A DNA stretch of 64,000 bases from Marisa cornuarietis (lineage: Eukaryota > Mollusca > Gastropoda > Architaenioglossa > Ampullariidae). The stretch lies in assembly GCA_004794655.1 (NCBI GenBank), contig SMMW01000521.1, forward strand, positions 310,001 through 374,000, read 5' to 3'. Both the position numbers and the translations under genes were made by a program. A model generated the notes under the pieces. That model was not told the DNA's origin. It did not search any database and worked only from the letters and a program-made list of their open reading frames with translations. How positions within the stretch are numbered: the first letter of the stretch is position 1; every line of letters starts with the position of its first letter. Of this stretch, positions 25,817-37,344 are shown piece after piece.

Positions 25817-25819
25817 AGT

Positions 25820-26280
25820 TGGTAGTATGGTGATGACTGAGATCACAAGGTGGCGGGTTCAGATCTCGTCTCGTCTCTATGAATGTGGCGTAGCATTTGT
25901 TCATTGAAACAAGGTCATGAAGCTCAAATTTGTTTGCAAATACAAGTTGACTGGCCAAACTGGATTTGGGGCACCTCACAGGTTTGACGCCTGGTTAAGA
26001 CACACTGTAGAAGTGAGATAAACGTATTTTCAGATTAAAGTAAGAAGCAACAGGACTACACAGTGTTTTGGGACACACGCACTTCTAAATGGATGTAAGG
26101 TTAAAATTTATTCATCCAAGTTGGCAGACGACAAGTTAGCGATCGAATCTTGTCTTCCTAAAACCAATTTAATCCTGAATGATCGTCAGACTAAGACCCG
26201 CCTAAAGCCATCGGTTTCAGATATCACAGATTTATAGAGCTTGTGGAGCTCCTTGGATTTCAGTGGATTATTAAGAGTTC
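25820..26280 (+). repeat. tRNA-SINE-like module (divergent copy)
   Basis: Contains GGTGGCGGGTTCAGATCTCG followed by a module (cattcaccaatt-like, then cagactaagacc, then catcggtttcagatatcaca) that is a diverged copy of the module inside the group B flanks (see 28230-28545). The GGTTCAGATCTC word fits a pol III B box. Confidence 0.45.
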
Positions 26281-26764
26281 ATACTCTCACACTCTTATCT
26301 TGTTTAGAAGCCACCAAGAAGGGTAAAGAGTTAACTTACCGCGGATCTCACTGTGGTAGTCCGTAGTCGTATCATAGGCCTTTTCTAACACGGCAGCCGT
26401 CGTAGAACGTGTGTGAAGATCACAGAAAACCAGTTGTGAGACAATCCTTAATATTGAAACTTTGGCTAACATGCAAAGGTAAGTCAAGACTTACTAGCTT
26501 TATCTCACATGACAGCCAGGAGAAAGCGATGTTGCACTTTTAATTACTTGATAGAGTGGAAACTACTTATTTGCTATGGAATTACAGCACATAAGTACAT
26601 TTTCAGTTCAGTTCCTTTGTGACATAAAATACTTAATCATTGTGTATTTGTTAATTAATTATGATATCAAAGTGTTTAATTTTATGCCACTTTATTCGCA
26701 TTTTCTTGGAGTTTTTTATCCTTGGATTAAGTTCATCTAGTACATTAATTTATCGCAGAAAGGC

Positions 26765-26898
26765 AACAAACACCGACACCATTGAGTGAAATCTTTATGA
26801 AGCTTGCATAATTTTGCGGGCTGGATTATCCCCTAAGCTGCGAGTAACTCTCTGACAAAAAATCGTAAAATCAAGATTGATGACATTGGCTTCCCTGC
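26765..26898 (-). pseudogene. Relic of a group A first exon (TM2-TM3 part)
   Basis: Plus text gaaatctttatgaagcttgc, then attttgcgggctggattatc, matches the complement of the TM2-ECL1-TM3 region of the intact group A genes (compare 8259-8300 and 15415-15460). It continues to gattgatgacattgg, the TM2 part. Small indels destroy the frame and the TM3 DRH motif is missing. About 600-900 bp further along, 27515-27720 resembles group A 5' flank (acgaactttcg, gcagactgactcagat). Confidence 0.75.
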
Positions 26899-27514
26899 AT
26901 TTTTAATTCTACCTTTTGCTTACACATGAATATATATATATATATATATAGTACCAAATAAACTGATAATGGGCATCTACAGTAGTCAACAAACAACTTG
27001 ATGGAAATATTTTAATAAGAAAATCCTATTCTTGATGGGACCTTAAAGGTTCCCGCGGACCCTCGTATGTTTGTCCATGTAGGGGATAACATGTTTGTGG
27101 CAATAGTATAGTGGAGGGGGGGGTGCTCTGTGTTCTCTGTATGTCACAGATGCCACAAACGAAGTGCTGGGCCAAACAAAGCTTTACTTTTAAATCAGGT
27201 AAATGTTCACATTGCATTAGAATTTGTCTGTATAAGTGGTTATTATCAAATACCCACATATAATCCATTTTGCTTTGCACTTCTTGTTCCTTCAGTGCAT
27301 GGATGAACTGTCATTCGCATTATAGTATGATTTCAATAAGCTCACAAATGTCCAACTGCGTGTTTTATACTTTTATTATTTAGTGGCAACATATATAATC
27401 TCGCGTCATGTAGTGAGACTTGCAGATGGACCATAGAATAAATATAGAACCCAAAGGGAAAACAAAAACGTATATATTTTCCCTTTTTTTGATATTTATA
27501 GACCTCATGGATAA

Positions 27515-27730
27515 AACTTAAGCCCCAAGACGAACTTTCGTAGCTGCTGGCGTGCAGCTGATGGTCTGCAGACTGACTCAGATTTGGAGACTAAAGAAAG
27601 TTTAACGAATGACTTTCCGATTATCTATGCTGGGTTCCACTCAGACATGGTCTCATTTTTAGGTATGCATATGTAGTCTTAAAAGTAAGTCTTAAGTCCG
27701 TGGTACGACGACTATTTATACAGTGAAGTC
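27515..27730 (-). promoter_or_regulatory. Group A 5' flank remnant
   Basis: The words gacgaactttcg, ctgcagactgactcagat and ggagactaaagag recur upstream of the gene at 5846-8557 (8605-8690) and of the relic at 39020-39870 (39893-39945). It probably served the lost gene represented by the relic at 26765-26898. Confidence 0.5.
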
Positions 27731-28049
27731 AGCGAACTTAAGAATGGCGATTCAGTGACATGTTCTAGACCTCTCATGCAAGTCAGCCCCTACTTCGGAT
27801 GTGAGTCTTGTTTCAGAGTACACCTACATAAGTTTTGTCTAGGGAAATCGATCAACAGCTTAATCAGGGCTTTTACGTTCTAAAAGAAAATATCAGGAGT
27901 TGTCTGAATATATTTTAAAGATAATTTATTTTAATACAAGACCTTTTATTGAATGTTGGCTAATTGCATTTTATGTATTTATATATATATATATATATTT
28001 GTGTATTGTCACTTTTTCTCTTTTCATTTCAAAATTGAGTGTGACAGAT

Positions 28050-29483
28050 TGGCAAATCTCCGAAGTTTTGTCGCAAACCATACCTTGCATACGTGGTTAT
28101 TTGAATTATAGACAAAACCTAATGAAGCCTTTAAATAGAACATTCTAACTCTACAATGTGTCAAATATAACCTATTTAAACGGCTAGAAACGACTGGGAA
28201 AGGGAGATAATCTACAGCAGTTTTGTTTGTAAAGTGACAAGAGTTACTTTGCTTTGACCAAGGTGGTAACTGTGGTTGTCAGGCACTACCTTGTTACCAC
28301 GACAGAAATTCATGAGGTGCTGAGTTCAAATCTCGTCTCGGGGCACACGAACATCTCGATGGATGTGACATAGTATTCGTTCATCAAAGTTAACACATGA
28401 CGAGCAGATCAAAACTGATTCTCCTTAACCAGACTATACTTGGAAATAATGGCCTGATTATGATTCAGCTAAAGTCATTGGTATCATATATCAAAGATTG
28501 TGGCCGCGAGAACCCCTTACATTTCTGTCGATTATTGAGACCTAGCCCCCCTCTTATTATTAAGAAGGTAAAAGGAGTCAGTATGAACTTTAAAGACTTA
28601 AGCTGTCGTCAGTTTTGTTCTGTCGCTGTTAACCGCATTATGAATCAGTCTTAAAATGTGAACCTCTTTGAGAAGATGTGTTAAGCTCACAGAAAACCGA
28701 CGATTTACGGCGAAGTTTTGACACTGTAACATGTGCCCAGCATACCAAGCATGTCCATAATTATTTACCAATACATTTTCAACGAAACTTGACTCAATGG
28801 CAACTCGGAGAAACATTGTTGTCTCGTTGATCGTTTGACACTTACACGAATCTCATTTTTCAAACCTCGAAAAACCGTTTGTTGTTATCTTTTAATCTGG
28901 AAAGTTTTGCATTTCCTGTATCCGTCCTGTCAGCTATTTAACAAACGGGAAAAGTTAGGCAAGATTCAACACAGATGAAGCTGGCCATTACTCATTTAAC
29001 AAAGATACATTTTGAAACAGTTGTAGCTGTCACTGCAGGCAATGAACAGTTTTTCATGAACAACTCCATCTTCGAATGTTATGGAGGAAAACAGCTTTAC
29101 TGCTCAGCCCTGTTCAAGACTCTGTGTTTTTATTGGTTGTATTTTTTAATCTAAGTCTTTAATGTATTGGTATGTTTAATTACTCTGATATATAAGGAAG
29201 TAAATTTTACATATTTACGATTCATGCAATGTGCATGACTTTTTCACTCTGTGGTTCACTTTTCTTTCCTGTTAATATGTTACTAAAGCTCTTGAGACTG
29301 GAGGTTTGTGTACTTAAGTTTATAAAATGATTACATTGTTATGGTTTGTGAAATGCTTTTCTATCCTAAAATTTCAGGTTAAAGGAGTTCATACCGGTAA
29401 AGTACGCGATATAATAACCTGTAAATATTTAAGTTTTATGATATAGCAAGTTCAAGTAATATCCAAAACATTTTTTTCTTTAG
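28050..29483 (+). promoter_or_regulatory. Duplicated 5' flank of the first intact group B gene
   Basis: Collinear with 19525-21345, 48350-49590 and, more weakly, 54030-55150. Layout: an AT-rich leader; a repeat-like module at 28230-28545 with a pol III B-box-like GAGTTCAAATCTCG (28321-28334); a pyrimidine-rich patch; the conserved gene-proximal block 28900-29130 (aagctggccattactcattt, gtcactgcaggcaat, atggaggaaaacagctttac); and a second block at 29327-29396 ending in the potential donor CCGGTAAAG. A methionine-started open stretch of 70 nt lies exactly there. The promoter role is inferred from position and conservation. Confidence 0.55.
28230..28545 (+). repeat. tRNA-derived-SINE-like module
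   Basis: Recurs at 19700-19965, 48515-48830, 54195-54500 and, more diverged, 25820-26280. All share (t)taccacgacagaaattcat, then a GGTTCAAATCTCG or GAGTTCAAATCTCG box, then cgggacacac, then a region ending in ctgtcgattattga. The box matches a pol III B box. I cannot fold an intact tRNA head, so the SINE label is tentative. Most copies sit inside duplicated gene flanks and may have spread by gene duplication rather than retroposition. Confidence 0.5.
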
Positions 29484-31157
29484 AAAACGACACATACGAG
29501 AGGCATATTAATAGTTCATCGGAAAGTGTCCTGACAATGCAAAGGTACTTGGACGAACTGAGTTCTGAGTTGTTCCAGAAACTTCATCTATCGACAACTT
29601 TGTTCACGCTCTTGAACTGCGTGGGAGTTCTCGGCAACCTCTTCGTCTTCCTCGTGTACCTCAAGAAGTTCAAGGCCAGCGCCACACGGGTGTTCGTGGT
29701 GGTCATGGCTGTGTGTGATTTCGTGGTCAATCTTTCTGCGATTCCTGTGCATCTAGTGTATTATCGCCACATGTACACCATCAGCAGCCCTGCCTTCTGT
29801 ACTATTACATACTTGGTGCTGAGAATCCCGGTCTATGTTTCTTGCATGGTGCTGGGGTGTGCGAGTCTCGATCGCCGACGGCGGGTGTGTCAGCCTCTCA
29901 GACAACAACTGAACTCACGACAAGCCATCTTCACCTTGGTTGTGCCATTCATCCTGACCGCCATAGCCACGTTTCCTTTTGTAGCCTTCTACACAGGAAT
30001 GCACTTTACGACCACGACTGGTGTAACTGTCAGAAAATGCTGCTTTCAGAAAGATTTTCCAGGAGACTATTTCAAAAGGGCTGAGGGCATTCTTCTGGCA
30101 GTGTACTGTATTGTCGGCCTCACCCTGTTGGTGGGTGCTTACGGCCACATCCTGTATCGAGTTAAGAATCCGAGTAAGAAACTTGGTCAGAATCTAACGT
30201 GTGACTCTGGCCAGCCAGATACAGACATGTCTGCGATGTCATCTTCAATCTCAGATAGAAGATCAGAGGAGGAAGTCGAACATACGACAGACGGCTGTGG
30301 AGAATCATGTGACGAGGAGAGTTCTGTTGCTCGGGTAGAAGGTGGAGCCAGAGAGCTGATGGCAGAGCAGACAATTGTGTCTGCAAGTCTTGTGGTACCA
30401 GCAAGACGTGGGATGAGTGTCGGGGTACATCAGTGGAGGAAGCGTATGGCTTCAAAGACCACGCTTGTCATGTTTGTACTGACCATCACGACTGTCGTCT
30501 GTCTCACACCTTATATAATCTGGACGTGAGTACACGTGTATGAGTGTGATTATGAGTATGATTAATATAACACAGGCATAGAGGGAAAACAGACAGAATA
30601 GCATAGCCAAATACATAGATAAAACCCAAAGAAGATCCCCAAAAAATTAAAGTAGAGCAACACATGGAATCTTATAAACCAACACAATACACCACCACGG
30701 CAGGACCCCTAAACACGGGTAGCAAGCAGCAGCAGCAGGAAAAGAGGGCAGCAGCACTGTAACCGCCCATGCAAACCTGGCGGACCAACAACAGATAAAG
30801 AGGGCAGAAAGACAGCACACCACACATGCAGACTTGGAAAACCTAAACACCAACAAAAACAGAGGGCACGTGCAAAAAGCAAGTAACACATCTGGCACCA
30901 CAAAAACAACAACCCTTCCCCTATACCTCCCAAATCTCCCATACCCTCACCCTCCTCCCCAACACCCACATCTCCCGAAGGCCCCTCCCCCCAATGGTGC
31001 GAAATCACTGAGAGGTTAAAGCACTTTCCCTTACAAAATCAACAACAACAACAACAACATGTATGAGTGAGCAGAGCGATTATTATTTTGGATGTGTATG
31101 AATGAGTTTTAGTGGGTTTTTTTGCGTGTTTGAGAATGTAAAACCATTTGCAGATCA

Positions 31158-31225
<68 letters not shown>

Positions 31226-31709
31226 GATACAAACAAACAAACAAACACATTATAATATTTAATTACGAATATATTGATCATAAGTTTTTATATTCCTGCT
31301 CTCCCCCAGTATATATATATATATATACGCATAAAGTTACGAGACTCTGTGTGTGCGTGTGTGTGGGGTGAGGTGGTATAAATGTTTGCCTTTGAAAGAG
31401 ATAAAAAAAAACAAAAGGAAGTATATAGTGATTCCTGTAAATCTATGTTAGTTTTATATCGAGCGTTTGATATGTTATCAAGTTACACAATTATATTCAC
31501 TGTACTTCCATATGTTTCGCTGTGTTTGCAGAGGTCTCCCTGACATATTTTACGAGCCGGACTTGAACCCCTGGGTCATAAACTTGAGTGTCACGTGCGC
31601 TTATCTTCCGACACTAAGAAGCACCATCACCCCTTTCATCTACTTTAATTTTAATCCCAAATACCATTCACAGTTTCAAAAGTTTCTTAATTTTAGGATG
31701 TCTCACTAA
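29484..31709 (+). CDS. Group B class A GPCR (intact, two exons)
   Basis: Predicted seven-transmembrane receptor; at least 388 aa from the ATG at 29537. Coding exons are 29484 (or 29537) to 30525 and 31532-31709. The donor GTGAGT and acceptor TGTTTGCAG give a phase-2 Thr junction; the intron is 1.0 kb. An acceptor-like TTTCTTTAG ends at 29483, and the frame stays open back to it with an Asn-Ser-Ser sequon. A 5' coding exon is therefore likely (candidate 29327-29396), and the ATG at 29537 may not be the true start. From 29537: Gly-Asn 33-34, Asp61, Cys88, Asp-Arg-Arg 112-114 then RRVCQPLRQQ, ECL2 Cys-Cys-Phe, a Ser/Glu-rich third loop, SKTTLVM and TM6 with Leu-Thr-Pro. TM7 has TPFIY instead of NPxxY. 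Ligand unknown. Confidence 0.88.
30541..31062 (+). repeat. Insertion in the group B intron with (CAA)n tail
   Basis: This block is absent from the otherwise similar introns at 45348-45614 and 50646-51124. It is C/A-rich, carries a tRNA-like word near its end (cactgagaggttaaagcact) and stops in (CAACAA)n at 31041-31058, as a SINE or processed insertion would. Coordinates are approximate. Confidence 0.5.
31158..31224. repeat. (AC)n microsatellite in intron
   Basis: Long perfect AC run. The intron of the paralogue at 49598-51311 has an AC run at the same relative place (50782-50850), so it predates the duplication. Confidence 0.95.
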
Positions 31710-31799
31710 GACCAGTAGTTTATCATGACCATTCAGCGAGCTTCCTAAAGCTAACTAACTGGCAGATAAACAAGAACTAAAATCTCCCCACTGCAAGAA

Positions 31800-31854
31800 A
31801 AAAGCTTTAAATTGAGCATGCTCTCTATGAGTGTGAATATGTGCTATAAAAATC

Positions 31855-31887
<33 letters not shown>

Positions 31888-31890
31888 TAA
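31800..31890 (+). repeat. LINE 3' tail with (TTA)n
   Basis: gagcatgctctctatgagtg..., then aaaaatctttattattatta. This is the reverse complement of the tails at 18455-18540 and 61118-61230. Confidence 0.75.
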
Positions 31891-31959
31891 AGAAGTAACG
31901 AATGAGTTAGTGTTTGTGTGTTTGTGTGCTTTTTGTGTGATAGTGTGTTATTATATTTT

Positions 31960-34605
31960 GGTATATATGTTTGCCCTCCGTGGGACCCCGATGGTATGCT
32001 TGCCTCGCGAGCATTGTAAGAATAGGGTCCCTGCCGTCCAGCCAGGCATGTCGTAAGAGGCGACTAAGGTGGACACCTCACCTATAGGTAAATTAGGTTG
32101 TGGTAGGGCTAACAACCCCACCATATAAAAAATGCATGTTACAGAAACCAACACTAGAGCACTCGTTACGGATGGCGAAGGTAATGAAACATACCAGGGA
32201 ACTTGACTTATGACGGACGACAGTCAAACCCGAGAGGGAGCTGGCGCCCCAATGGTGGATTTACTTAAGCCGAAACAGAAGTTGAGGGTGGGGTGCTGGA
32301 ACGTCCAGACCTTGTACCAGACTGGCAGGTTGCCCCAACTAGTCAAGGAGTTTGACAATTACAACTTGGACATCCTGGGAGTCAGCGAGGTCAGATGGAC
32401 TAGGCACGGGAAAGAGGAGACTAGCATCAGGACATGCTATCCTGTTCTCAGGAATGTCAGACGACTAACACTCTGAAGGAGTAGCACTACTCCTCAATAG
32501 GAAAACTGAAAAGATGCTGCAGGAATGGAAGCCTTAAGGACCCAGGCTTCTGAGAGCAAGATTCCATTCAAAGTACACCAAGCTGACAAAGCTAGTTTGC
32601 TATGCACCAACAGAAGACTCCGAGGCAGAAGACAAGGATGCTTTTTACGATCAGCTCCAGGCAGCCACGGAGAGCGTCCGAGCCCATGACATGTTGCTCA
32701 TCGCCGGCGATCTCAATGCCAAGGTGGGAAGTGACAATACCTGCAGGGAGCATATCATGGGCAAGCATGGAATTGGAACCATCAATGACAACGGAGAGAG
32801 ACTGGCAGACTTTTGTGAAGAAAACAATCTACTGATTGGAGGCACACTCTTCCAACACAAAGACATCCACAAGGCAACGTGGACATCACCAGACGGGATC
32901 ACAAAGAACCAGATAGACCATGTCATCATCAACCGAAGATGGAGGAGCTCACTTCAAGATGTCAGAGCCTACAGAGGAGCAGACGTTGCCAGTGACCACA
33001 CTCTTGTGATAGCCGCAGTTTCTCTGAAGCTACGTCGATCGCGAGGAAAACAGGCATGTCAGCAGAGAGTGGACTCCGGCAGACTGAAGGACCCAGCCAC
33101 CAAACGGGCCTTTGTAGTGGAAGTAGAGAACAGGTTCCAGGCACGAGGGGACCAACAGAAGATGACCTTAGAGGACTTCAATCGAGTCTTACAGGAAACA
33201 GGAGAGAAAATACTGGGCTTCCAACGAAAAATGAAAGAACAGTAGATCAGAGAAGAGAAATGGAAAAGGATAGAAGAGAGAAAGTCAACCAAACAGAAAA
33301 TCAACAACACCAGATCTGAACGTCTGAAGGAACAACACAGACAAAGATATACAGAAATAAACAAAGAGGTAAAGAGGATGACCAAAAGCGACAAAAGGGA
33401 CTACAAAGAGAAACTGGCAGATGAAGCAGAAGAAGCAGCACGAAAAAATGACCTGAAGACACTGTATAAAATCAATAAACAGCTAAACAGCAGGTTCAAA
33501 ATTAGTGATGTGCCAGTGAAAGACATGAACGGAAATGTTGTCAAGGCAGAAAAACTACAGCGCTGGAGGGAGCATTTTGAGTCAGTTCTGAACAGACCAG
33601 ACTGGCAAACTTGACACGGAGCTCACAGCCCCCTTCAACGTAAGTACTGGGGTGAAGCAGGGCTGCATTTTGTCGACGTTCCTCTTCATTCTGGCCATGG
33701 ACTTGATCATGAAGAATTCCACCGACAGAGAGAGGAGAGGGATCAAATGGACCATGACTATGACAGCAACAACAATGTTGAAGGACTTGGACTTTGGTGA
33801 TGACATTGCCCTGTTGTCACACCGCCACCAAGACATGCAGGAGAAAACAAATGCCTTCTCAGAAACAGCTGGAAACCTTGGCTTGAAGGACAGCGCAAGG
33901 AAAACGAAAAGTATGAGAGTGAACGCCAGAGTCCAAGAAAACATCAAACTAAATGGAGAAGAGATTGAGGAAGTTGACAGTTTTACCTATCATGGGTTCA
34001 AAATGTCAAACACCCGGGATGTGGAGGTGGAGATTCGAGCCCGACTGGCGAAAGCCAGCCACGCCTTTGCCTCATTCAAGAGCACATGAAAGGCAAAAAA
34101 ATCAGCCAGAAGACCAAACTGAGAATCTTCAAGTCAAATGTGACCAGCACCCTCCTTTATGGATCAGAAGCATGGAAGATGACCAAAAACATCGGTAACA
34201 GGCTTGACATCTTCCAAAACAGATGCCTCAGGCGCATACTTAACATCTTTTGGCCAAACACCACCACCAATGAAGAACTCCACCGAAGAACTGAAACCGA
34301 GTCCATCACCAGGCAGGTTCAACGAAGGCGTTGGCGATGGATTTGGCATGTGCTTCGCCAGCAGACAGCAGACCTCTCCAGAATCGCCCTACGATGGACT
34401 CCAGACGGCCGAAGAAAACGAGGCCGCCCAAAGGAAACCTGGAGAAGAACAGTGGAAAGGGAGATGAAAGGAAAGGGCTGGACATGGGGTCGCCTGGAGC
34501 GAGTTTCAGCCGATCGACATCAGTGGTGGGCTCTGGTTGAGGCCTTATGTGCAACTAGCACGAAGAGGATTGATTATGTTCGCATACTTGTCTAACTGCC
34601 TAACT
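31960..34605 (+). mobile_element. RTE-like non-LTR retrotransposon, internally deleted
   Basis: The 5' part has a leader (ccagccaggcatgtcgtaag) typical of a widespread invertebrate LINE family. Then comes an APE-type endonuclease region: VGCWNVQTLYQTG and LDILGVSEVRW (32270-32400), and AGDLNAKVG and IDHVIINRRW with SDHTLV (32691-33010). A basic linker follows (33050-33614). Most of the reverse-transcriptase domain is missing at about 33614-33640. Coding resumes in the palm at FNVSTGVKQGC and FGDDIALL (33640-33820), then the C-terminal domain with LLYGSEAW and GRPKETWRRTVEREMK (34086-34595). Several frame shifts and stops (after 32476, 33243, 33614, 34087) make it non-autonomous. The RTE-like clade assignment is from recall of family motifs. 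Confidence 0.85.
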
Positions 34606-34609
34606 TTAT

Positions 34610-36525
34610 GTCATATTATATTGTTATTTCGGTACCAAATTTACTTTTTTACGAAAACGTAGTTTTATTCTGACTTTAAGATGTTTATTTAACGAAAGCC
34701 ACTAAGGAGAATCAGTCCCTTATCTATCGTCACCCGTATGTGGTCTAGTTGTGAAAGGGATAGTCTTCCGCTTTTTAGCGCTAGCTATTGTGGATTGGGT
34801 AAAGAATACGGGATGCGTCCAATGAAATCCCTTGTTGTATGGTTTGTGAGTAAATGTGTGAAGTAGGTAAACGAGAGTATCGCAAAACACTCTCGAAAAA
34901 ACGTCAGTGGGCGACTAGAGCTTGGTCAACAGTCAATACGACTGCAGTCTTCTCCAACCCCAGGGAACATTTTCTTCGAGACCAAGACTTGAGCCAAGAG
35001 GGCAGTGACTCGGGCGAAAGTCGGAACACATGGGTTAGTACTCAGGTGAAGAAGTATTCGTCAAAGAAACCAGCTGTACTTTTCTCGACTGGGACAGAGT
35101 TCGGTATCCGTGTTACCGGAGTTATACTCGTCCTCTCAGGCGTAGTTGGCAGACCGAGCGAAAAAGCACTTCGAGAGGTGAGTCATCGGTGAGATCTTTT
35201 ACTTCCCGTAATTACGAGGGTGGACTCTCAACGTGTAGAGACTGACTCACAGGAATAATCTGCAATACGACAGTGGCTCAGATTTAAGGAATAAGGGAAG
35301 TTTATCGAGAGTCTTTCTGCTGGTAAACATGCGATTTTTGAAAATAAGTCTTTTTTAGTTATCGATTTCATCAACCAAATAAAGAGCGACGACCAGCAAT
35401 TTAAGGATATAATTTCATTACCTTACATGCATTCCAGCCGTGACTCCAGATGTATCGCTTGTCTCACACACGCTTAGCCAGAAACACTTTTTTATTTATA
35501 ATCTTAATATGATTTGCACTGTGCATGCAGGTCTAACCAGGTGTATATAAATTATAAAGATATCGGATTATACTCGGATGGTCGTCTTAGCTGTTTGGAC
35601 TTTGCTTTACCAAAGTAGCTTGTCTTCTGTTAGCAGTTTATTGCTGTTTTTATTAAAAAAAATTACATGTGTAATTGTGTTAGAGTGTGAGCTAGTGTAA
35701 AGTTCTGTTATATTTTATTGCATGTTTTAAAGGTATAAATGTTTATTCTTTTAGTCGTTTGGTGGCAAGGTGTTAAAGACTAGAATTATCTCAAGAGCTA
35801 GCATTTGTGATGACGATGCTTAGCTTCTCACCTTGATAGCTTCGTCGCCAGTAAAATTTGATGTGCTAGACAGGAATAAAACCAACTAATGTGGAAATTT
35901 GTCAATTCACTTATAGGCGAATATTGTCTAGTTGAAGTAATTCAATAGTGCTGTCAGAACTTCTACAATTTTTTCTAATGAGGTAACAAATGTTTTTACT
36001 TTTTCAAATAAACTGTTGTTTGAGCCTGATGAATTAAACCATGTATTTTAATAAAGATTGTCCTTCCTCGTTGGATAATTATGCTTTGTATTAATAGATG
36101 TTAAGATTGTGTCTGTGCATATCTTAAATCTTAACATGTAGCTGTGGGGGTAAATGTTTCTATCCAGGCTAGGCTGACAACCTATGCTTAATGAACAGAG
36201 GTATAAAAAGTGTTTTATATACCTCTGATAACGAAAAGGACACTTCAGCCTTCCAATTTCCCATTAGTCATGGCGCAAAGACATCAAAGTTTACAGAAGA
36301 TGTTGAATCTGGACACGAAAGAAATACTGCAAATGCTGGAATGTTCATAAGACCATGCTCTAATGTTTCATCGTTTTCTCATGAAACCCAAAACATTGGC
36401 CTCTGGGCATGTGGGATAAAAGCAGGATATAATTCTTACCACCCTGCTGAACGCAATCATGCATGGGAACGTTACCTAAAATATTCACGTCTAAAATTTC
36501 GCAAAACAGAGTACCAGCAAAAGAA
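34610..36525. other. Intergenic, two unsupported ORFs only
   Basis: Two 112-codon plus ORFs (34854-35192 and 36191-36529) show no motif I recognise. Neither is part of a duplication that would allow a conservation test. Otherwise AT-rich DNA with a pol III-like word near 34740. I do not call a gene here. Confidence 0.5.
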
Positions 36526-36529
36526 TTAA

Positions 36530-37250
36530 AACTGGACAAGATTTATTATAAGCATGATGCAAAACTACATACACTTATTTAGCTTATTCAAAACCTGTCA
36601 GTACTTCCAATGCTACGGTGCTTTTAATTCCTGCTAAAACCACTGTCTACTCTGCCATGTATACTCACATCAACTCAGCTGTGGAAGTTGTTCCTACTGT
36701 ATATTGTTCCTGCGTCTTAAACTCTGCATGTTGCAAGTTCACGCTTGTGATGAGATAATAAGTAGCTGGTCCTCAGCCGACAGTCACGTGACGCCGATGA
36801 CTCTCCTCTCGAAGTGTCCCCTCCCGACCGCCGGTAGGCAGTCCACCCCGTGGGTTCGTCAACCACGTGAGAGTGACGGATGCTAATCCGAAGACACAGT
36901 TGCCGAGCGCTGTCCCAGTCTGGGGAATCAACGAGACCAATGACGACTGCTTGTTCACCCGACTGCACTGTTATAAAGCAAGCACTGGTGCGCCTCAAAT
37001 GAACAAAGCCGCATACACTCGACGACCAAACACCTCCTTAATGCCACGTAATCCTTCAGACTACGGTATTCTGGGATGTAGGCAAATACACAGACGTTCT
37101 CTTCTCCTTTGAGAACAATGACTCCTTCAACCTTTCTTAGCATTGAATGTTTACTTCTCACAAGTGGCCGAAGTTCTGGTCCTTTAGTTCTTCGACGACA
37201 GCAGTCAGGTTGTTATGAGTCAATGTATTGTGATCATGTTTGTTCATAAA
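36530..37250 (-). repeat. Group A 3'-flank duplication, copy 1
   Basis: Matches 51385-52090 in order: gatttatta..agcat, ccaatgctac, ctgcatg.tgcaag, tggtcctcagccgacagt, gatgactctcctctcgaagt, gccgactgcactgt, acgtaatcc, actccttca, gtgatcaca. In both places it lies just beyond the surviving 3' end of a group A TM7 exon (37345 and 52470, minus strand). On the minus strand both copies encode a similar short peptide (EGVIVLKGEENVCVF against EGVVVLKEDENIWVY). The core is GC-richer than its surroundings. Confidence 0.75.
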
Positions 37251-37251
<1 letters not shown>

Positions 37252-37317
<66 letters not shown>

Positions 37318-37320
37318 CGC
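37252..37320. repeat. (GT)n microsatellite
   Basis: Long perfect GT run ending in GTGCGTGCGCGCG. It lies between the group A 3' flank and the pseudogene and is read as poly Thr-His in the minus frame. Confidence 0.95.
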
Positions 37321-37344
37321 GCGGGTGTCTTGGTTACAATCTGT

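Noticed and set aside
25820..25905. Candidate functional tRNA gene near the GGTTCAGATCTCG box
   Set aside because: Only a B-box-like word is visible; no acceptor stem or anticodon arm could be paired by eye, and the module recurs as a repeat.
34854..35192. 112-codon plus-strand ORF just after the LINE
   Set aside because: No family resemblance and no conservation evidence; could be residual repeat sequence.
36191..36529. 112-codon plus-strand ORF
   Set aside because: No recognisable motif, AT-rich, no splice or duplication support; length is compatible with chance.
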